From assembly GCF_001514265.1 (NCBI RefSeq), contig NZ_KQ948992.1, positions 612,696 through 676,695 of the forward strand: a DNA stretch of 64,000 nucleotides, read 5' to 3'. This DNA comes from Streptomyces resistomycificus (lineage in GTDB: Bacteria > Actinomycetota > Actinomycetes > Streptomycetales > Streptomycetaceae). The notes beneath the pieces are model-generated. The model was not told the origin of the DNA. It saw nothing but the letters and a program-made list of their open reading frames with translations, and ran no database searches. The translations under genes and the position numbers were made by a program. This document shows, piece after piece, positions 41,998-51,195 of this stretch. Position 1 is the stretch's first letter. Each line of letters begins with the position of its first letter.

Positions 41998-42620
41998 GCG
42001 ACGGCCCTGGCAGAGCACCCTTCGACGCGGTGCTCTGCGACGTCGACAACGTGATCCGCTTCTACGACTCCTCCCGGCTGCACGCTCTCGAGCGGGCCGC
42101 CGGGCTGGCCGAGGGCACCACCATGAAGGTCGCCTTCGCCCCCGAGCGGGACCTCCCTCTCCTGCTCGGGCGGATCGACGCCCAGGAGTGGGTCCGCTCG
42201 ATCGCCGAGACCCTCACCGGACAGGTCCCCGAGCCGACGGCCTGGGAGCTGGGCGCGGCCCTCCTGGAGTCCCCGTTCCACGCGAACGACGAGGTCGTCG
42301 CCCTGCTCCGCCGGGCCCGCGTCCACGTCCCCCTCGTCCTGGTGACCAACGCCACCCTCCGCCTGGAGGACGACCTCACCTCCCTGGGGCTCGCCGACCT
42401 CGCCGACCACGTGGTCAGCAGCGCCCGGGTCGGCCTCGCCAAGCCGGATCCCTGCATCTACCGGCTCGCCGCGTCCCTGGCCGCCGTACGTCCGGACCGC
42501 TGTCTGTTCGTCGACGACTCCGAGGAGAACGTCGAGGCGGCGGCAGCCGAGGGCATGCTGCCGGTCCACTTCCGCGGCGCGGGCGACCTGGCACGGGCGC
42601 TGGAGCCGCTGTTCCCCTAA
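41994..42620 (+). CDS. HAD-superfamily hydrolase coupled to an LCP gene
   Basis: A 208-residue HAD-IA phosphatase-like protein. Motif I is AVLCDVDNVIRFYD (nucleophile Asp plus Asp+2), motif II is LVLVTNATL, the motif III Lys is in GLAKPDPCIYRLAA and motif IV is CLFVDDSEENVEAA. The substrate is unknown. Translation is coupled to the LCP gene by a GTGA overlap, which suggests a related role, for example dephosphorylating a by-product of polymer transfer; this is inference. Confidence 0.88.
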   Translation: MSDGPGRAPFDAVLCDVDNVIRFYDSSRLHALERAAGLAEGTTMKVAFAPERDLPLLLGRIDAQEWVRSIAETLTGQVPEPTAWELGAALLESPFHANDEVVALLRRARVHVPLVLVTNATLRLEDDLTSLGLADLADHVVSSARVGLAKPDPCIYRLAASLAAVRPDRCLFVDDSEENVEAAAAEGMLPVHFRGAGDLARALEPLFP

Positions 42621-42626
42621 GCGGAT

Positions 42627-42651
42627 CGAGGGCACCCCAGGGGTGCCCTCG
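42627..42651. terminator. Hairpin between HAD and copper-storage genes
   Basis: CGAGGGCACCCC / GGGGTGCCCTCG around a single A, immediately after the HAD stop; it serves convergent genes. Confidence 0.8.
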
Positions 42652-42686
42652 AAGCGTCAGGCGTCAGCCTTCGGTGGTCGGCCGGG

Positions 42687-43046
42687 TCACATCGTGGCGC
42701 CGGCCATCGCGCGGCAGGTCTGCGCGCAGCGGCGGCAGGCCGCGGCGCAGGCCGTCATCTGCGGGTCGTCGGGCATGGACATGCAGGCCTCGGCGCACAT
42801 GTCGCAGGCCCTGGCGCACAGGGCGCACATCTCGGCCGAGAGGGACGAGCGGCGCATCATCATGTCCGAGCACATGCGGGTCGTCTCGGAGCAGTCGATG
42901 AGGGCGCGCATGATCTGCATCTGGGCCTGGCCGCCCATCTGCATACAGGAGCTCATCGTCTCCTCGCATGCGCTGTGACAGGACATGCACGCCTCGACGC
43001 AGTCCTGCATTTCCTTGCTGAGTGGGGTCGCGGTGGGCTGCTGCAT
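42687..43046 (-). CDS. Four-helix-bundle copper-storage protein (Csp3/DUF326 type)
   Basis: A 119-residue cytosolic protein with 16 cysteines placed mostly three or four residues apart along helices (DCVEACMSCHSACEE, MCALCARACDMCAEACMS, CAAACRRCAQTCRA). This is the pattern of Csp3, whose bundle core binds many Cu(I) ions. It is also Met-rich. There is no Tat or Sec signal, so it is the cytoplasmic form. It protects against copper or stores it. The ATG has GAGGAGG upstream. Unrelated in function to the surrounding LCP genes. Confidence 0.85.
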   Translation of the reverse strand: MQQPTATPLSKEMQDCVEACMSCHSACEETMSSCMQMGGQAQMQIMRALIDCSETTRMCSDMMMRRSSLSAEMCALCARACDMCAEACMSMPDDPQMTACAAACRRCAQTCRAMAGATM

Positions 43047-43123
43047 GGTTCCTCCTCCGGTGGCGGGAACCGCGGGACCGGCTCCCGCCCTTCCGTCCTA
43101 CGCCTGTCGGCCCGCCTCCGCCA

Positions 43124-43150
43124 CGGGGCGGAGCGGAGGAATCCGCCCCG
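43124..43150 (-). terminator. Hairpin after the LCP gene at 43166
   Basis: A 9-bp perfect repeat (CGGGGCGGA / TCCGCCCCG) with a nine-base loop, between the LCP stop and the Csp3 start on the same strand. Confidence 0.6.
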
Positions 43151-43165
43151 CCCGCCCCCGAACGC

Positions 43166-44629
43166 CTACGGGCACAGCGCCTCGTCGCCCCGCAGCACCC
43201 CGAACTCGCCCTGCGCGGGATCCACCGCCCGCACCTTGCGCACCTCCCGGAAGTCCGCCCCGGCGATCACCTTCAGCGTCGCGCCCTGCCCCTCGACGGC
43301 CCGCAGCTCGCTGCCCGGCAGCGCGGCCGCCAGGGACTTCGCGGAGCGGTCCCAGCGCGGGTCGTAGGCGACGACCGTGCGCTTCAGGGTGCGGTCGGCG
43401 GCGTTCACCGGTAGCCGCGTGGTGGCGAAGCCCGTCGCGGCGAGGGCCGCGTCCACCCGCCTGCCGAGGCCGGGGGTCGCCGTGCCGTTCTCCACCTGGA
43501 CCCGGATCTGCTGCGGGGCCACGTCCACGCGCAGCGCCTGGTTCCGCGGCTTGGGCGCGGACAGCGGCTTGTCGTCGCGCAGGGCCTTGAAGAGACGGCC
43601 CGCCTTACGGGCGTCCCACTTCAGCGTGGAACCGACGCCCTCGACGGCGTATCCCATCTGCCCGATCGGCACGGTCGTGAACTCGGAGGAGGAGGGGGAG
43701 AAGTTGCGCATCGCCCGCCCGAGGTCGAGCAGCTCGCCCGTGCCGAACTCCTTGTCGGCCCGCACCGAGCCCAGCACCGCCCGGGTGATGTCCCGGAACT
43801 TCATCGGGTTCAGCAGGATTCCGGAGGACGTGGTGCGGTCGACCAGCGCGGCCAGGAACCGCTGCTGGCGCTGCATCCGACCGAGGTCGGAGGCCCCGTC
43901 GACGTGCCGGGCGCGGACGTACTGCAGGGCCTGCCCGCCTCGGAGGGTGTGGGTGCCGGTCGCGAGGTCGAGACCGGTGTACGTGTCCTTCAGCGGCTCG
44001 GCGGTGCAGATCTTGACCCCGCCGATCACGTCCACCGTCTTCATGAAGCTGGTGAAGTCGACCTCCAGATAGTGGTCGATCTTCACGCGGGTCATGCTCT
44101 CCACGGTGCGCACGGTGAGGTTCGGCCCGCCCTCCGCGTACGCCGCGTTCAGCTTGAGGGGGTGCCCGCGGTGCCGCTTCCCGGTCGTCCGGTCGGTGTG
44201 CGAGGGCGTCATCGCGTACGAGTCGCGCGGCAGGCTCACCACGCTCGCCCGCTCCCGGTCCTCCGAGATGTGCACGATCATCATCGTGTCGGTGCAGTGG
44301 CAGGGGGCGCCGCCGAGCCGGTACTTCCGCCGCTCGGCCTCGGTGATCCGGTCGCGGCCGTCGGTGCCGACGAGCAGCACGTTCATGCCGTGGCCGGCCT
44401 GCGGGCGGTTCTTCATGTCCTTGAAGGGATCGACCCGGGCGATGTCCGCGTCCAGGCTGGTCACCACCGCGTGGCCGATCCCGGCCGAGGCGAGCACGAC
44501 CACCGACAGCGTGGTCACCGCCCGCATGGCCCAGCGCGGCTTCTTCCGTCGTACGAGGGACCGCGACGGCCCGGGCGGCTGCGGGCGGCGCCGGGGACGG
44601 TCGACGGGGGAGCGGGGCGGCGTGGGCAT
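43166..44629 (-). CDS. LCP family protein with LytR_C domain
   Basis: A 487-residue protein. A basic cytoplasmic N-terminus (VDRPRRRPQPPG, RRKKPRW) precedes one transmembrane helix at ~37-57. The LCP domain has MNVLLVGTDGRDRIT, TDTMMIVHISEDRERASVVS, KLNAAYAEGGPNLTVRTVE and YVRARHVDGASDLGRMQ. A C-terminal LytR_C domain starts near 390 (IRVQVENGTATPGLGRRVDA). The four cysteines are all extracytoplasmic, including one in the last three residues (ALCP). ATG 44629 has GGAGGT upstream. Divergent from a family-2 glycosyltransferase. Confidence 0.9.
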   Translation of the reverse strand: MPTPPRSPVDRPRRRPQPPGPSRSLVRRKKPRWAMRAVTTLSVVVLASAGIGHAVVTSLDADIARVDPFKDMKNRPQAGHGMNVLLVGTDGRDRITEAERRKYRLGGAPCHCTDTMMIVHISEDRERASVVSLPRDSYAMTPSHTDRTTGKRHRGHPLKLNAAYAEGGPNLTVRTVESMTRVKIDHYLEVDFTSFMKTVDVIGGVKICTAEPLKDTYTGLDLATGTHTLRGGQALQYVRARHVDGASDLGRMQRQQRFLAALVDRTTSSGILLNPMKFRDITRAVLGSVRADKEFGTGELLDLGRAMRNFSPSSSEFTTVPIGQMGYAVEGVGSTLKWDARKAGRLFKALRDDKPLSAPKPRNQALRVDVAPQQIRVQVENGTATPGLGRRVDAALAATGFATTRLPVNAADRTLKRTVVAYDPRWDRSAKSLAAALPGSELRAVEGQGATLKVIAGADFREVRKVRAVDPAQGEFGVLRGDEALCP

Positions 44630-44755
44630 GGGGGACACCTCCGCTGGGGCCGGACGTGGGATCTTGAGCACCGTAGGCCCATACGATCTGCTGTCCGGTG
44701 CACCACCCGGGCGGGGCGCACTCGTGTCCCCCGTTCGCGGTAACGTTTGCCGTCT

Positions 44756-45793
44756 ATGAACGCCAAGCCCGACGTGCAGCTCCCCGCCGTGTCTGTGATC
44801 ATGCCCGTCCTCAACGAGGAACGGCACCTGCGCGGAGCCGTCCAAGCGATCCTCGAGCAGGAGTACGCCGGCGAGATGGAGGTCGTGATCGCCCTCGGTC
44901 CCTCCACGGACCGTACGGACGAGATCGCCGCCGAGCTCGTGAGCGAAGACCCCCGCGTCCACACCGTCCCGAACCCGACCGGTCGCACGCCGGCCGCCCT
45001 CAACGCCGCGATCAAGGCCTCCCGCCACCCGGTCGTCGTCCGCGTCGACGGCCACGGCATGCTTTCGCCGAACTACATCACCACCGCCGTACGGCTCCTG
45101 GAGGAGACCGGCGCGCAGAACGTCGGCGGCATCATGCACGCCGAGGGTGAGAACGACTGGGAGCACGCGGTCGCCGCCGCCATGACCTCGAAGATCGGGG
45201 TCGGCAACGCCGCCTTCCACACCGGCGGCGCGGCCCAGCAGGCCGAGACCGTCTACCTCGGTGTCTTCAGGCGCGAGGCCCTGGAACAACAGGGCGGGTA
45301 CAACGTGGAGTTCATCCGCGCCCAGGACTGGGAGCTCAACTTCCGGATCCGCGAGGCAGGCGGCCTCATCTGGTTCTCGCCCGAGCTGAAGGTGTCGTAC
45401 CGCCCGAGGCCCTCGGTCAAGGCCCTCGCCAAGCAGTACAAGGACTACGGCCGCTGGCGGCACGTCGTCGCCCGCTACCACGAGGGCTCCATCAACCTGC
45501 GCTACCTCGCCCCGCCGACCGCGGTGTGCGCGATCGCGGCGGGCCTCGTGGTGGGCGCGGCGCTGACGCCCTGGGGCTTCGTGATCCCGGGCGGCTACCT
45601 CGCGGCGATCGTCCTCGGGTCCCTGCCCGCCGGCAAGGGGCTGCCGCTGAAGGCACGGCTGCAGATCCCCGTCGCCCTCGCCACCATGCACATGTCGTGG
45701 GGGTGGGGCTTCCTGACCAGCCCCCGTTCGCTCGCCCGCAAGGTGATCGCGAGCCGGCGCCCCGCGGTGCACGCGGACGCCGGCACGCACTAG
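44756..45793 (+). CDS. Family 2 glycosyltransferase with C-terminal membrane segments
   Basis: A 345-residue GT2 enzyme resembling ExoA-type succinoglycan transferases. The GT-A start is VSVIMPVLNEERHLRGAVQ, and the donor-binding aspartates are in VVVRVDGHGML. A QDWELNFRIREAGG segment corresponds to the ED-type acceptor motif. Two hydrophobic helices follow near residues 255-295 (VCAIAAGLVVGAAL, GGYLAAIVLGSLP). It presumably extends a lipid-linked envelope glycan. It lies within the LCP cluster, which attaches such glycans. The ATG at 44756 follows TAACGT (44741-44746) by nine bases without a ribosome site, so the message may be leaderless. Confidence 0.88.
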   Translation: MNAKPDVQLPAVSVIMPVLNEERHLRGAVQAILEQEYAGEMEVVIALGPSTDRTDEIAAELVSEDPRVHTVPNPTGRTPAALNAAIKASRHPVVVRVDGHGMLSPNYITTAVRLLEETGAQNVGGIMHAEGENDWEHAVAAAMTSKIGVGNAAFHTGGAAQQAETVYLGVFRREALEQQGGYNVEFIRAQDWELNFRIREAGGLIWFSPELKVSYRPRPSVKALAKQYKDYGRWRHVVARYHEGSINLRYLAPPTAVCAIAAGLVVGAALTPWGFVIPGGYLAAIVLGSLPAGKGLPLKARLQIPVALATMHMSWGWGFLTSPRSLARKVIASRRPAVHADAGTH

Positions 45794-45808
45794 CGGGTCC
45801 GCCGGCCG

Positions 45809-47404
45809 TCAGGACCAGGTGAACCCCGGGCTCACATGCATGCAGGCGTCCGTGTCGGCGCCGTTGAGGGCCTCGGCGGACTCGGGGGTCGTGTCGTCCT
45901 CCGTGGGCGCCTTGTAGGCCGTCCCGGTACGCCAGTCGGCGCCGACGACGAGCGTGACCCCGGACACGTCCGTCGACCGCTCCACCGAGCTCGCCGGTAT
46001 CCCCAGGGCCTCGGCGACGCGCCGCGCGTCGCCCGCCAGCTCGGCGCTCGGGTAGCGGACGACCGTACGCTCCTCGCTCAGCGCCGACGCGGTGTCCGCG
46101 GTGGCCCTGGTGAAGCCCTCCTCGGCCAGCAGCCCGGCCACCGTGCTCGCACGTCCGCCCGCCACGCCCAGCGTGTCGGTGCGGGTGCCGTTCTGGACGA
46201 GGATCCCGATCCTGTCGTCGTCGGCGGCGGGGTCGCCGGACGCGGTCGCCGACGGGCTCGGGGCCGCCTTCCTCTCGTCCTTGCCGTCCAGCGCGATGTC
46301 CTCCCGCACCAGCCGGAACAGCTTCCGGGCGTCCTCGGTGGGCTCGACGCGGGCACCGACGTACCGGTTGGGCATCGTGGTCATGGTGATGCGCTCCGGC
46401 TCGACCTTGCGCAGCTCGTCGCTGAGGTCGTAGAGCTTCTTGACGGTGTCGAGGCCCGGGTCGACCGTCAGCGCCTCGGTGGCCTTCTCGGCGAGCCTGC
46501 GCAGCTTGTTCGGGCTGCTGAGGGTGGCGTTCTCGCGCAGCGTCCGGACCATCGAGTTCATGTACATGTGCTGGGCCTTGGAGCGGGCGAGGTCACTGCC
46601 GTCCTCGAAGCCGTAGCGGGTGCGCAGCCACTGCAGGGCCTGCTCGCCCTTCACCGAGGTGGTGCCCTTCTTCAGCTTCAGACCGGAGCCGTGGCCCTGG
46701 CTGTCGCGGGAGAGGATGTTGGCGTCCACGCACACCGGGACCCCGCCGACGGCGTCCGCCATGGACACCACGCCCGCGAAGTCGACCATCACGAAGTGGT
46801 CGATGTGGATGCCGGTGAGCTCCTGCCAGGTGGCCACCGTGCAGCCGGGCCCGCCGTGGCCGAGGCTCTGGTTGGTCATGACACGGCCCTCGCTCGCCGG
46901 GTACACCTCGTCGTCGTCCGGGTCGGTGCACTTCGGGATCTTCACCAGGGTGTCGCGGGGCATGCTGACGACCGACATGTTGGAGCGGTCGGCGGACAGG
47001 TGCACCAGCATCTGCACGTCCGCGAGCGGCTTGGAGCCGAACGTCTCGCGGGCGCCGCCCAGTTGCTGGTTCTCCTCGGTGTCGCGGGCGTCGGAGCCGA
47101 TGAGCAGGATGTTCAGCGGGGTCTGTCCGGCGGCGTTCGGCGTCGGTTCGGCGACCTTGTTGTCGCCCAGGTTCAGCTCCTCCTGCCGGATGTTGTCGTT
47201 CAGGTGCCGGTAGTAGAGGTACCCGGCGGTGGCCGCGCCCATGGTCAGCACGGCGAGGGACACGGTGAACCAGCGCAGCAGCCCGTTCCCGCGAGGCACC
47301 CGGCTCCCGCCGCGCCGTCCCGCAGCGGCACCGGCGTCACCCCCACCGGCCCCGCCGACCTCTCTGGTGGCCCGTTCGACCTCCCGAACACTGTTCCGCG
47401 TCAC
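45809..47404 (-). CDS. LCP family protein, type A (block copy 1)
   Basis: A 531-residue protein. One transmembrane helix near ~45-65 (FTVSLAVLTMGAATAGYLYY) precedes an LCP domain with PLNILLIGSDARDTEE, PLADVQMLVHLSADRSNMSV, VSMPRDTLV, MVDFAGVVSMADAVGG and ALQWLRTRYGFEDGSDLARS. LytR_C (RIGILVQNGTRTDTLG) follows, then a Cys near the end (DACMHV). It aligns along its length with the protein at 49425, sharing QHMYMNSM and RITMTTMP. The GTG start has GGAGG upstream. It is the last gene of the duplicated B-A-B-A series. Confidence 0.9.
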   Translation of the reverse strand: MTRNSVREVERATREVGGAGGGDAGAAAGRRGGSRVPRGNGLLRWFTVSLAVLTMGAATAGYLYYRHLNDNIRQEELNLGDNKVAEPTPNAAGQTPLNILLIGSDARDTEENQQLGGARETFGSKPLADVQMLVHLSADRSNMSVVSMPRDTLVKIPKCTDPDDDEVYPASEGRVMTNQSLGHGGPGCTVATWQELTGIHIDHFVMVDFAGVVSMADAVGGVPVCVDANILSRDSQGHGSGLKLKKGTTSVKGEQALQWLRTRYGFEDGSDLARSKAQHMYMNSMVRTLRENATLSSPNKLRRLAEKATEALTVDPGLDTVKKLYDLSDELRKVEPERITMTTMPNRYVGARVEPTEDARKLFRLVREDIALDGKDERKAAPSPSATASGDPAADDDRIGILVQNGTRTDTLGVAGGRASTVAGLLAEEGFTRATADTASALSEERTVVRYPSAELAGDARRVAEALGIPASSVERSTDVSGVTLVVGADWRTGTAYKAPTEDDTTPESAEALNGADTDACMHVSPGFTWS

Positions 47405-47455
47405 TGCCCGTCCTCCGCCCTTTTCCCCACCCGGTTCGCCCTCTTCAGGCCATGA

Positions 47456-47498
47456 CACGGGCCCGCCGTACGTCCTGGAGACATACGACGGGCCCGTG
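47456..47498 (-). terminator. Hairpin after the LCP gene at 47526
   Basis: A 14-15-bp near-perfect repeat (CACGGGCCCG.CGTA / TACG.CGGGCCCGTG) lies between the stop of this gene and the start of the next one on the same strand. Confidence 0.6.
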
Positions 47499-47525
47499 AG
47501 GTTGCTCTACGGCCTCAAACGGTTG

Positions 47526-49226
47526 CTAGCTCGCGCACTGGACCTCGTCGGCGGTGGACTTCGGCACGTCCGGCGTCTTCGCCGAGGCTGCGTCGAGCGG
47601 CACGCCCGCGCCCTTGAAGTCCTCGCCCAGGATCAGCGTCATCGTCGGCAGGCCCTGCGCGTTGGCCACGCTCTCGCCCGGCTTCATCGCCGAGCCGGAC
47701 AGCCCCATGATGTCGGCCAGCCGACGGGCCTGGTCGGCCTGGTCGGGCGCGTACTCGAGGGTCGTCTTCGCCTGGTCGGCGTCCGCGTTGCCCGCGTTCT
47801 CGGACTTGGTGACGCCCGCGCTGTTCTGCAGCCAGTCCAGCTGCTGCTGCGCGCTGCCGGAGGCGGCACCCCCGTTGAAGACACGCACCCGCACCTCGGA
47901 GGCGTCGGCCTTGGTGCCCTTGAGCCGGGCGGCCACGGCGGCCGCCTCCTTCTTCTTCTGCGCCTTGACCTCGGTGAACGAGATGTCGTTCTTGATCATG
48001 TCGAACACCTGGGGCGCGGTCGCCTCGTCGACGACCACCGTCGCCTTGATCTTCTCGGCGGGGTTGTCCCGCACCGGGATCGTGGTGAAGGTGATGTTCT
48101 TCGGCGGCACCTTCTTCAGCTCCAGGGCCACGTCCTTGAGCGTGTTGACGTCTCCGAGGGCGGAGTCGACGGTCAGCGCCTCGGTGGCCGCCTCGGCCAG
48201 CTTCAGCAGCTTCCTGGGACTGGTGAGGGTGTCACCGGAGGACATCTTGCGCATCAGCGAGCCCAGGAACTGCTGCTGCACCTTGATGCGGTCGAGGTCG
48301 CCCTGGTTGCCGAAGCTGTGCCGGGTGCGCAGGAAGGCGAGGGCCTGCTCGCCCTCGACCGTGGACTCGCCCTTCGGAAGGACGAGCTTCGACTCCTTGT
48401 CGTTGACGGCCTTGGTCACACAGACCTCCACGCCGTCCACCGCCGACGTCAGCGTCTTGACGGCGTTGAAGTCGGCCATCATGAAGTGGTCCGGCGCGAT
48501 GCCGGTGGCCTCCTTCACCGTGCGCATGGTGCAGCCCGCGTCCCGGCCGCCCTCCCCGAGGCTCCGGTTGAAGCGCACCCCCTGCAGGGCCGCCACGGTC
48601 ACCTTGCTGCCGTCGTCCTTGGTCGCCGTGCACTCGGGGATGTCGACGATCAGGTCGCGCGGGATGCTGAGCGCGGTCGCGTTCGTGCGGTCCTTGGACA
48701 CGTGCAGCAGGATCGTGGTGTCGGCGTGGCCGGCGCTGCCCTTGTCGCCGTAGCCCTCGTTGCCCTCGCCGGTGCGCTTGTCGGTGCCGACGACGAGGAT
48801 GTTGAAGGCCTCGTCCTTCCTGAAGTTGCTGGCGCCCGCGTCACCGACGTCCGTCGTCCTGACGTTGCCCTCGAGGTGCTTGAGGTAGAAGTAACCCGCG
48901 CCCGCGGTGGCCACCAGGACGAACGCCATGGTGCCGCCGGTCCACAACAGGGCCTTCTTCGCCCCGGACTTCTTCTTGGCCGGCCGGCGTCCGCGCCTGC
49001 CCGGCAACGGCTCCTCGGGGTCGGGAGCGGGTGTGCGTCTGCGCGGTGGCGGGACGTCGCGGCCCGGCGCCGTGGGTGGCGCCGTACGGCCGCCACGGGG
49101 CTGGGGAACGGTCCGGCGCGGCGCTGAGGGCGTCAACCGCAGTTCGTATTCACCGGTGTTCGGATTGAGTACCCACTGGTCTGCGGGGTCGATGTGCTCC
49201 GCCCGCCCACGGCCTGGTGCGTCCAA
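47526..49226 (-). CDS. LCP family protein, type B (block copy 1)
   Basis: A 566-residue protein with a long cytoplasmic tail that starts with the conserved DPADQWVLNPNTGEYELRL and is then Pro/Arg-rich. Transmembrane helix at ~92-113 (LLWTGGTMAFVLVATAGAGY). The LCP domain has FNILVVGTDKRTGEGNEGYG, ADTTILLHVSKDRTNATALS, IPRDLIVDIPEC, MMADFNAVKTLTSAV and ALAFLRTRHSFGNQGDLDR. The LytR_C domain has RLKGTKADASEVRVRVFNGG, and the final VQCAS holds a Cys. The start codon is TTG at 49226; the homologous position in the copy at 51196 is GTG, and the upstream bases are conserved, which supports it. Confidence 0.9.
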   Translation of the reverse strand: MDAPGRGRAEHIDPADQWVLNPNTGEYELRLTPSAPRRTVPQPRGGRTAPPTAPGRDVPPPRRRTPAPDPEEPLPGRRGRRPAKKKSGAKKALLWTGGTMAFVLVATAGAGYFYLKHLEGNVRTTDVGDAGASNFRKDEAFNILVVGTDKRTGEGNEGYGDKGSAGHADTTILLHVSKDRTNATALSIPRDLIVDIPECTATKDDGSKVTVAALQGVRFNRSLGEGGRDAGCTMRTVKEATGIAPDHFMMADFNAVKTLTSAVDGVEVCVTKAVNDKESKLVLPKGESTVEGEQALAFLRTRHSFGNQGDLDRIKVQQQFLGSLMRKMSSGDTLTSPRKLLKLAEAATEALTVDSALGDVNTLKDVALELKKVPPKNITFTTIPVRDNPAEKIKATVVVDEATAPQVFDMIKNDISFTEVKAQKKKEAAAVAARLKGTKADASEVRVRVFNGGAASGSAQQQLDWLQNSAGVTKSENAGNADADQAKTTLEYAPDQADQARRLADIMGLSGSAMKPGESVANAQGLPTMTLILGEDFKGAGVPLDAASAKTPDVPKSTADEVQCAS

Positions 49227-49424
49227 GGTTGTCCGAATCCTTCGTCAGGGCCACACGGCGCCTACCCCACTCGATCGCTCACACTATCCGCACGATTCGG
49301 CGACGAGTGGCCCCATGACGAATATCCGCGCCCCTACAACCGGGCAATCCCTCCTATTTCTTTGTGTTTTTTTGGGAGAAGTTCGAAAGAGGGCTCGAAA
49401 AACGGGTGCGCCAGGCCGGTTCGA

Positions 49425-51119
49425 CTACCAGCGGTAGGGCTTGTAGACGTCCATGCACTGTTCGGTGTCCGAGCCGTTGATGGCGTCGGAGTTGCCCGGG
49501 AGGTCGCCGGCCTTCGGGGTCTCCTGCTTCGGGTAGCCGGTGCCGCTGCGCCAGTCGGCGCCGACCACGACGGTGACGCCGGAGACGTCCGTCGACTTCT
49601 GCACCGAACTCGTCGGGATCCCGAGGGACTTGGCCACCGCCCGGGCGTCGCCCGCGAGTTCGGCGCTCGGGTAGCGCACGAGGGTCCGCGCCTCCGCGAG
49701 CGCCGCCGTGGTGTCCGTAGTCGCCTTGGTGAACCCCTTGCCCACCAGCGCCCGGGCGATGTCACTCGCCCGGCCGCTGACCGGGCCGAGGGTGTCGGAG
49801 CGGGTGGCGTTCTGCACCAGGACGCCGATCTCGCCCTTCGCCGCGGCCGGATCGTCGGTGGCCTGGTCGGAGCCGGTCGTGCTCGCCGTCTGCGTGGCCT
49901 TCGTCTTCGCGCTCTCGCCGCCCTTGTCGTCGAACGGCACGTCGTCGCGGAGCATCGCCCACATCTTCTCGGCGTCGGCCCCGGCCGGCAGCAGGTGGTT
50001 GGCGTCCTCGGGATCCTCGACGGTCGGCATCGTCGTCATGGTGATGCGGTTGGTGGGCACCGTCTTGAGCTGCATGCCGAGGTCGTACAGCTCCTTGACC
50101 GAGGCGATCTCCTCGGAGACCTTCAGGGACTTGGTGGCCGCCTCGGCCAGGCCCATCAGCCGACCGCCGTCGGTGAAGACGTTCTGGTCCTTCAGCGTGC
50201 GGATCATCGAGTTCATGTACATGTGCTGGGCCCGGGCCCGCAGCGGGTCGCTGCCCCAGGCGTGCCGGGTACGCAGCCACTGCAGGGCCTGCTCCCCCTT
50301 GACCTTCTTCGAGCCGGCCTTCATCTTCAGGCCGGAGCCGCCGGGCACGCGGGGCAGCGGGCGGTCCCACACGTTCTGGTTCACACAGACCTCGACGCCG
50401 CCGATGGCGTCCGCCATGCTCACCACGCCCGCGAAGTCGATCGTCATCCAGTGGTCGATGTAGACCCCGGTGAGGTTCTCCCAGGTGGTCAGCGTGCAGC
50501 CGGCTCCGCCGCGGCCCAGCGTGGTGTTGATGATGTCGTTGGTCGCCGCGTAGGTCTTGCCGGTGTCCGGGTCCTTGCACGCCGGGATGTCGACCCGGGT
50601 GTCACGCGGGATGCTCACCACCGCGGCGCTCTTGCGGTCCGCGGAGAGGTGGATCAGCATCTGCACGTCGGCCAGCGGCGGGTTGTCGCGGGTGTCCTTG
50701 CCGCCGCCGAGTGCCACGTTCGCGTCCGAGCTGCGGCTGTCGGAGCCGAGCATCAGGATGTTCAGCGGCGTCTGCCCGGCCGCGTTCGGCTCGGTCCTGC
50801 GCGCCTTGGAGTCGCCACCGCTGCGCTCGCCCTTCTGGATGTTGCCGTTGAGGTGCTGGTAGTAGAGGTATCCGGCGCCGGCCGTCCCCAGTATCAGCAC
50901 CGCGAGACTCGTCGCCGACCAGCGCAGCACCCGGTGTTTGCGTCTGGGCCGCCGTCGGCTGCGCCGGCCGCCGTGCCCGCCGTCCCCGCCCCGCGAGGGG
51001 CCGCCGGGTCTGCCGGAGCCGCCCCCGTCGTCCCCACGACGGTCGCCCTCCCGCCCCGGCTCACTCGCGCGCCGGACACCCGGCCGCGTTCCCTCCCCGT
51101 GCACACTGCTGTGCGTCAT
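49425..51119 (-). CDS. LCP family protein, type A (block copy 2)
   Basis: A 564-residue paralog of the 45809 protein. A Gly/Arg-rich cytoplasmic tail of ~65 residues precedes a transmembrane helix (WSATSLAVLILGTAGAGYLY). The LCP domain has PLNILMLGSDSRSSDANV, PLADVQMLIHLSADRKSAAV, SIPRDTRVDIPAC, TIDFAGVVSMADAIGG and ALQWLRTRHAWGSDPLRAR. LytR_C (EIGVLVQNATRSDTLG) follows, then the late EQCMDVYKPYRW. The ATG at 51119 has GGGGAG upstream; an ATG five codons earlier has none. Confidence 0.9.
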   Translation of the reverse strand: MTHSSVHGEGTRPGVRRASEPGREGDRRGDDGGGSGRPGGPSRGGDGGHGGRRSRRRPRRKHRVLRWSATSLAVLILGTAGAGYLYYQHLNGNIQKGERSGGDSKARRTEPNAAGQTPLNILMLGSDSRSSDANVALGGGKDTRDNPPLADVQMLIHLSADRKSAAVVSIPRDTRVDIPACKDPDTGKTYAATNDIINTTLGRGGAGCTLTTWENLTGVYIDHWMTIDFAGVVSMADAIGGVEVCVNQNVWDRPLPRVPGGSGLKMKAGSKKVKGEQALQWLRTRHAWGSDPLRARAQHMYMNSMIRTLKDQNVFTDGGRLMGLAEAATKSLKVSEEIASVKELYDLGMQLKTVPTNRITMTTMPTVEDPEDANHLLPAGADAEKMWAMLRDDVPFDDKGGESAKTKATQTASTTGSDQATDDPAAAKGEIGVLVQNATRSDTLGPVSGRASDIARALVGKGFTKATTDTTAALAEARTLVRYPSAELAGDARAVAKSLGIPTSSVQKSTDVSGVTVVVGADWRSGTGYPKQETPKAGDLPGNSDAINGSDTEQCMDVYKPYRW

Positions 51120-51148
51120 CCCCTGTCTCCCCACCCTCGCGCCATCGA

Positions 51149-51191
51149 ACGGGCCTGCTCCTACGCCCGGTAAGACGCAAGGCAGGCCCGT
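51149..51191 (-). terminator. Hairpin after the LCP gene at 51196
   Basis: A 10-bp perfect repeat (ACGGGCCTGC / GCAGGCCCGT) with a 23-base loop, between two leftward LCP genes. Confidence 0.5.
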
Positions 51192-51195
51192 CAGG

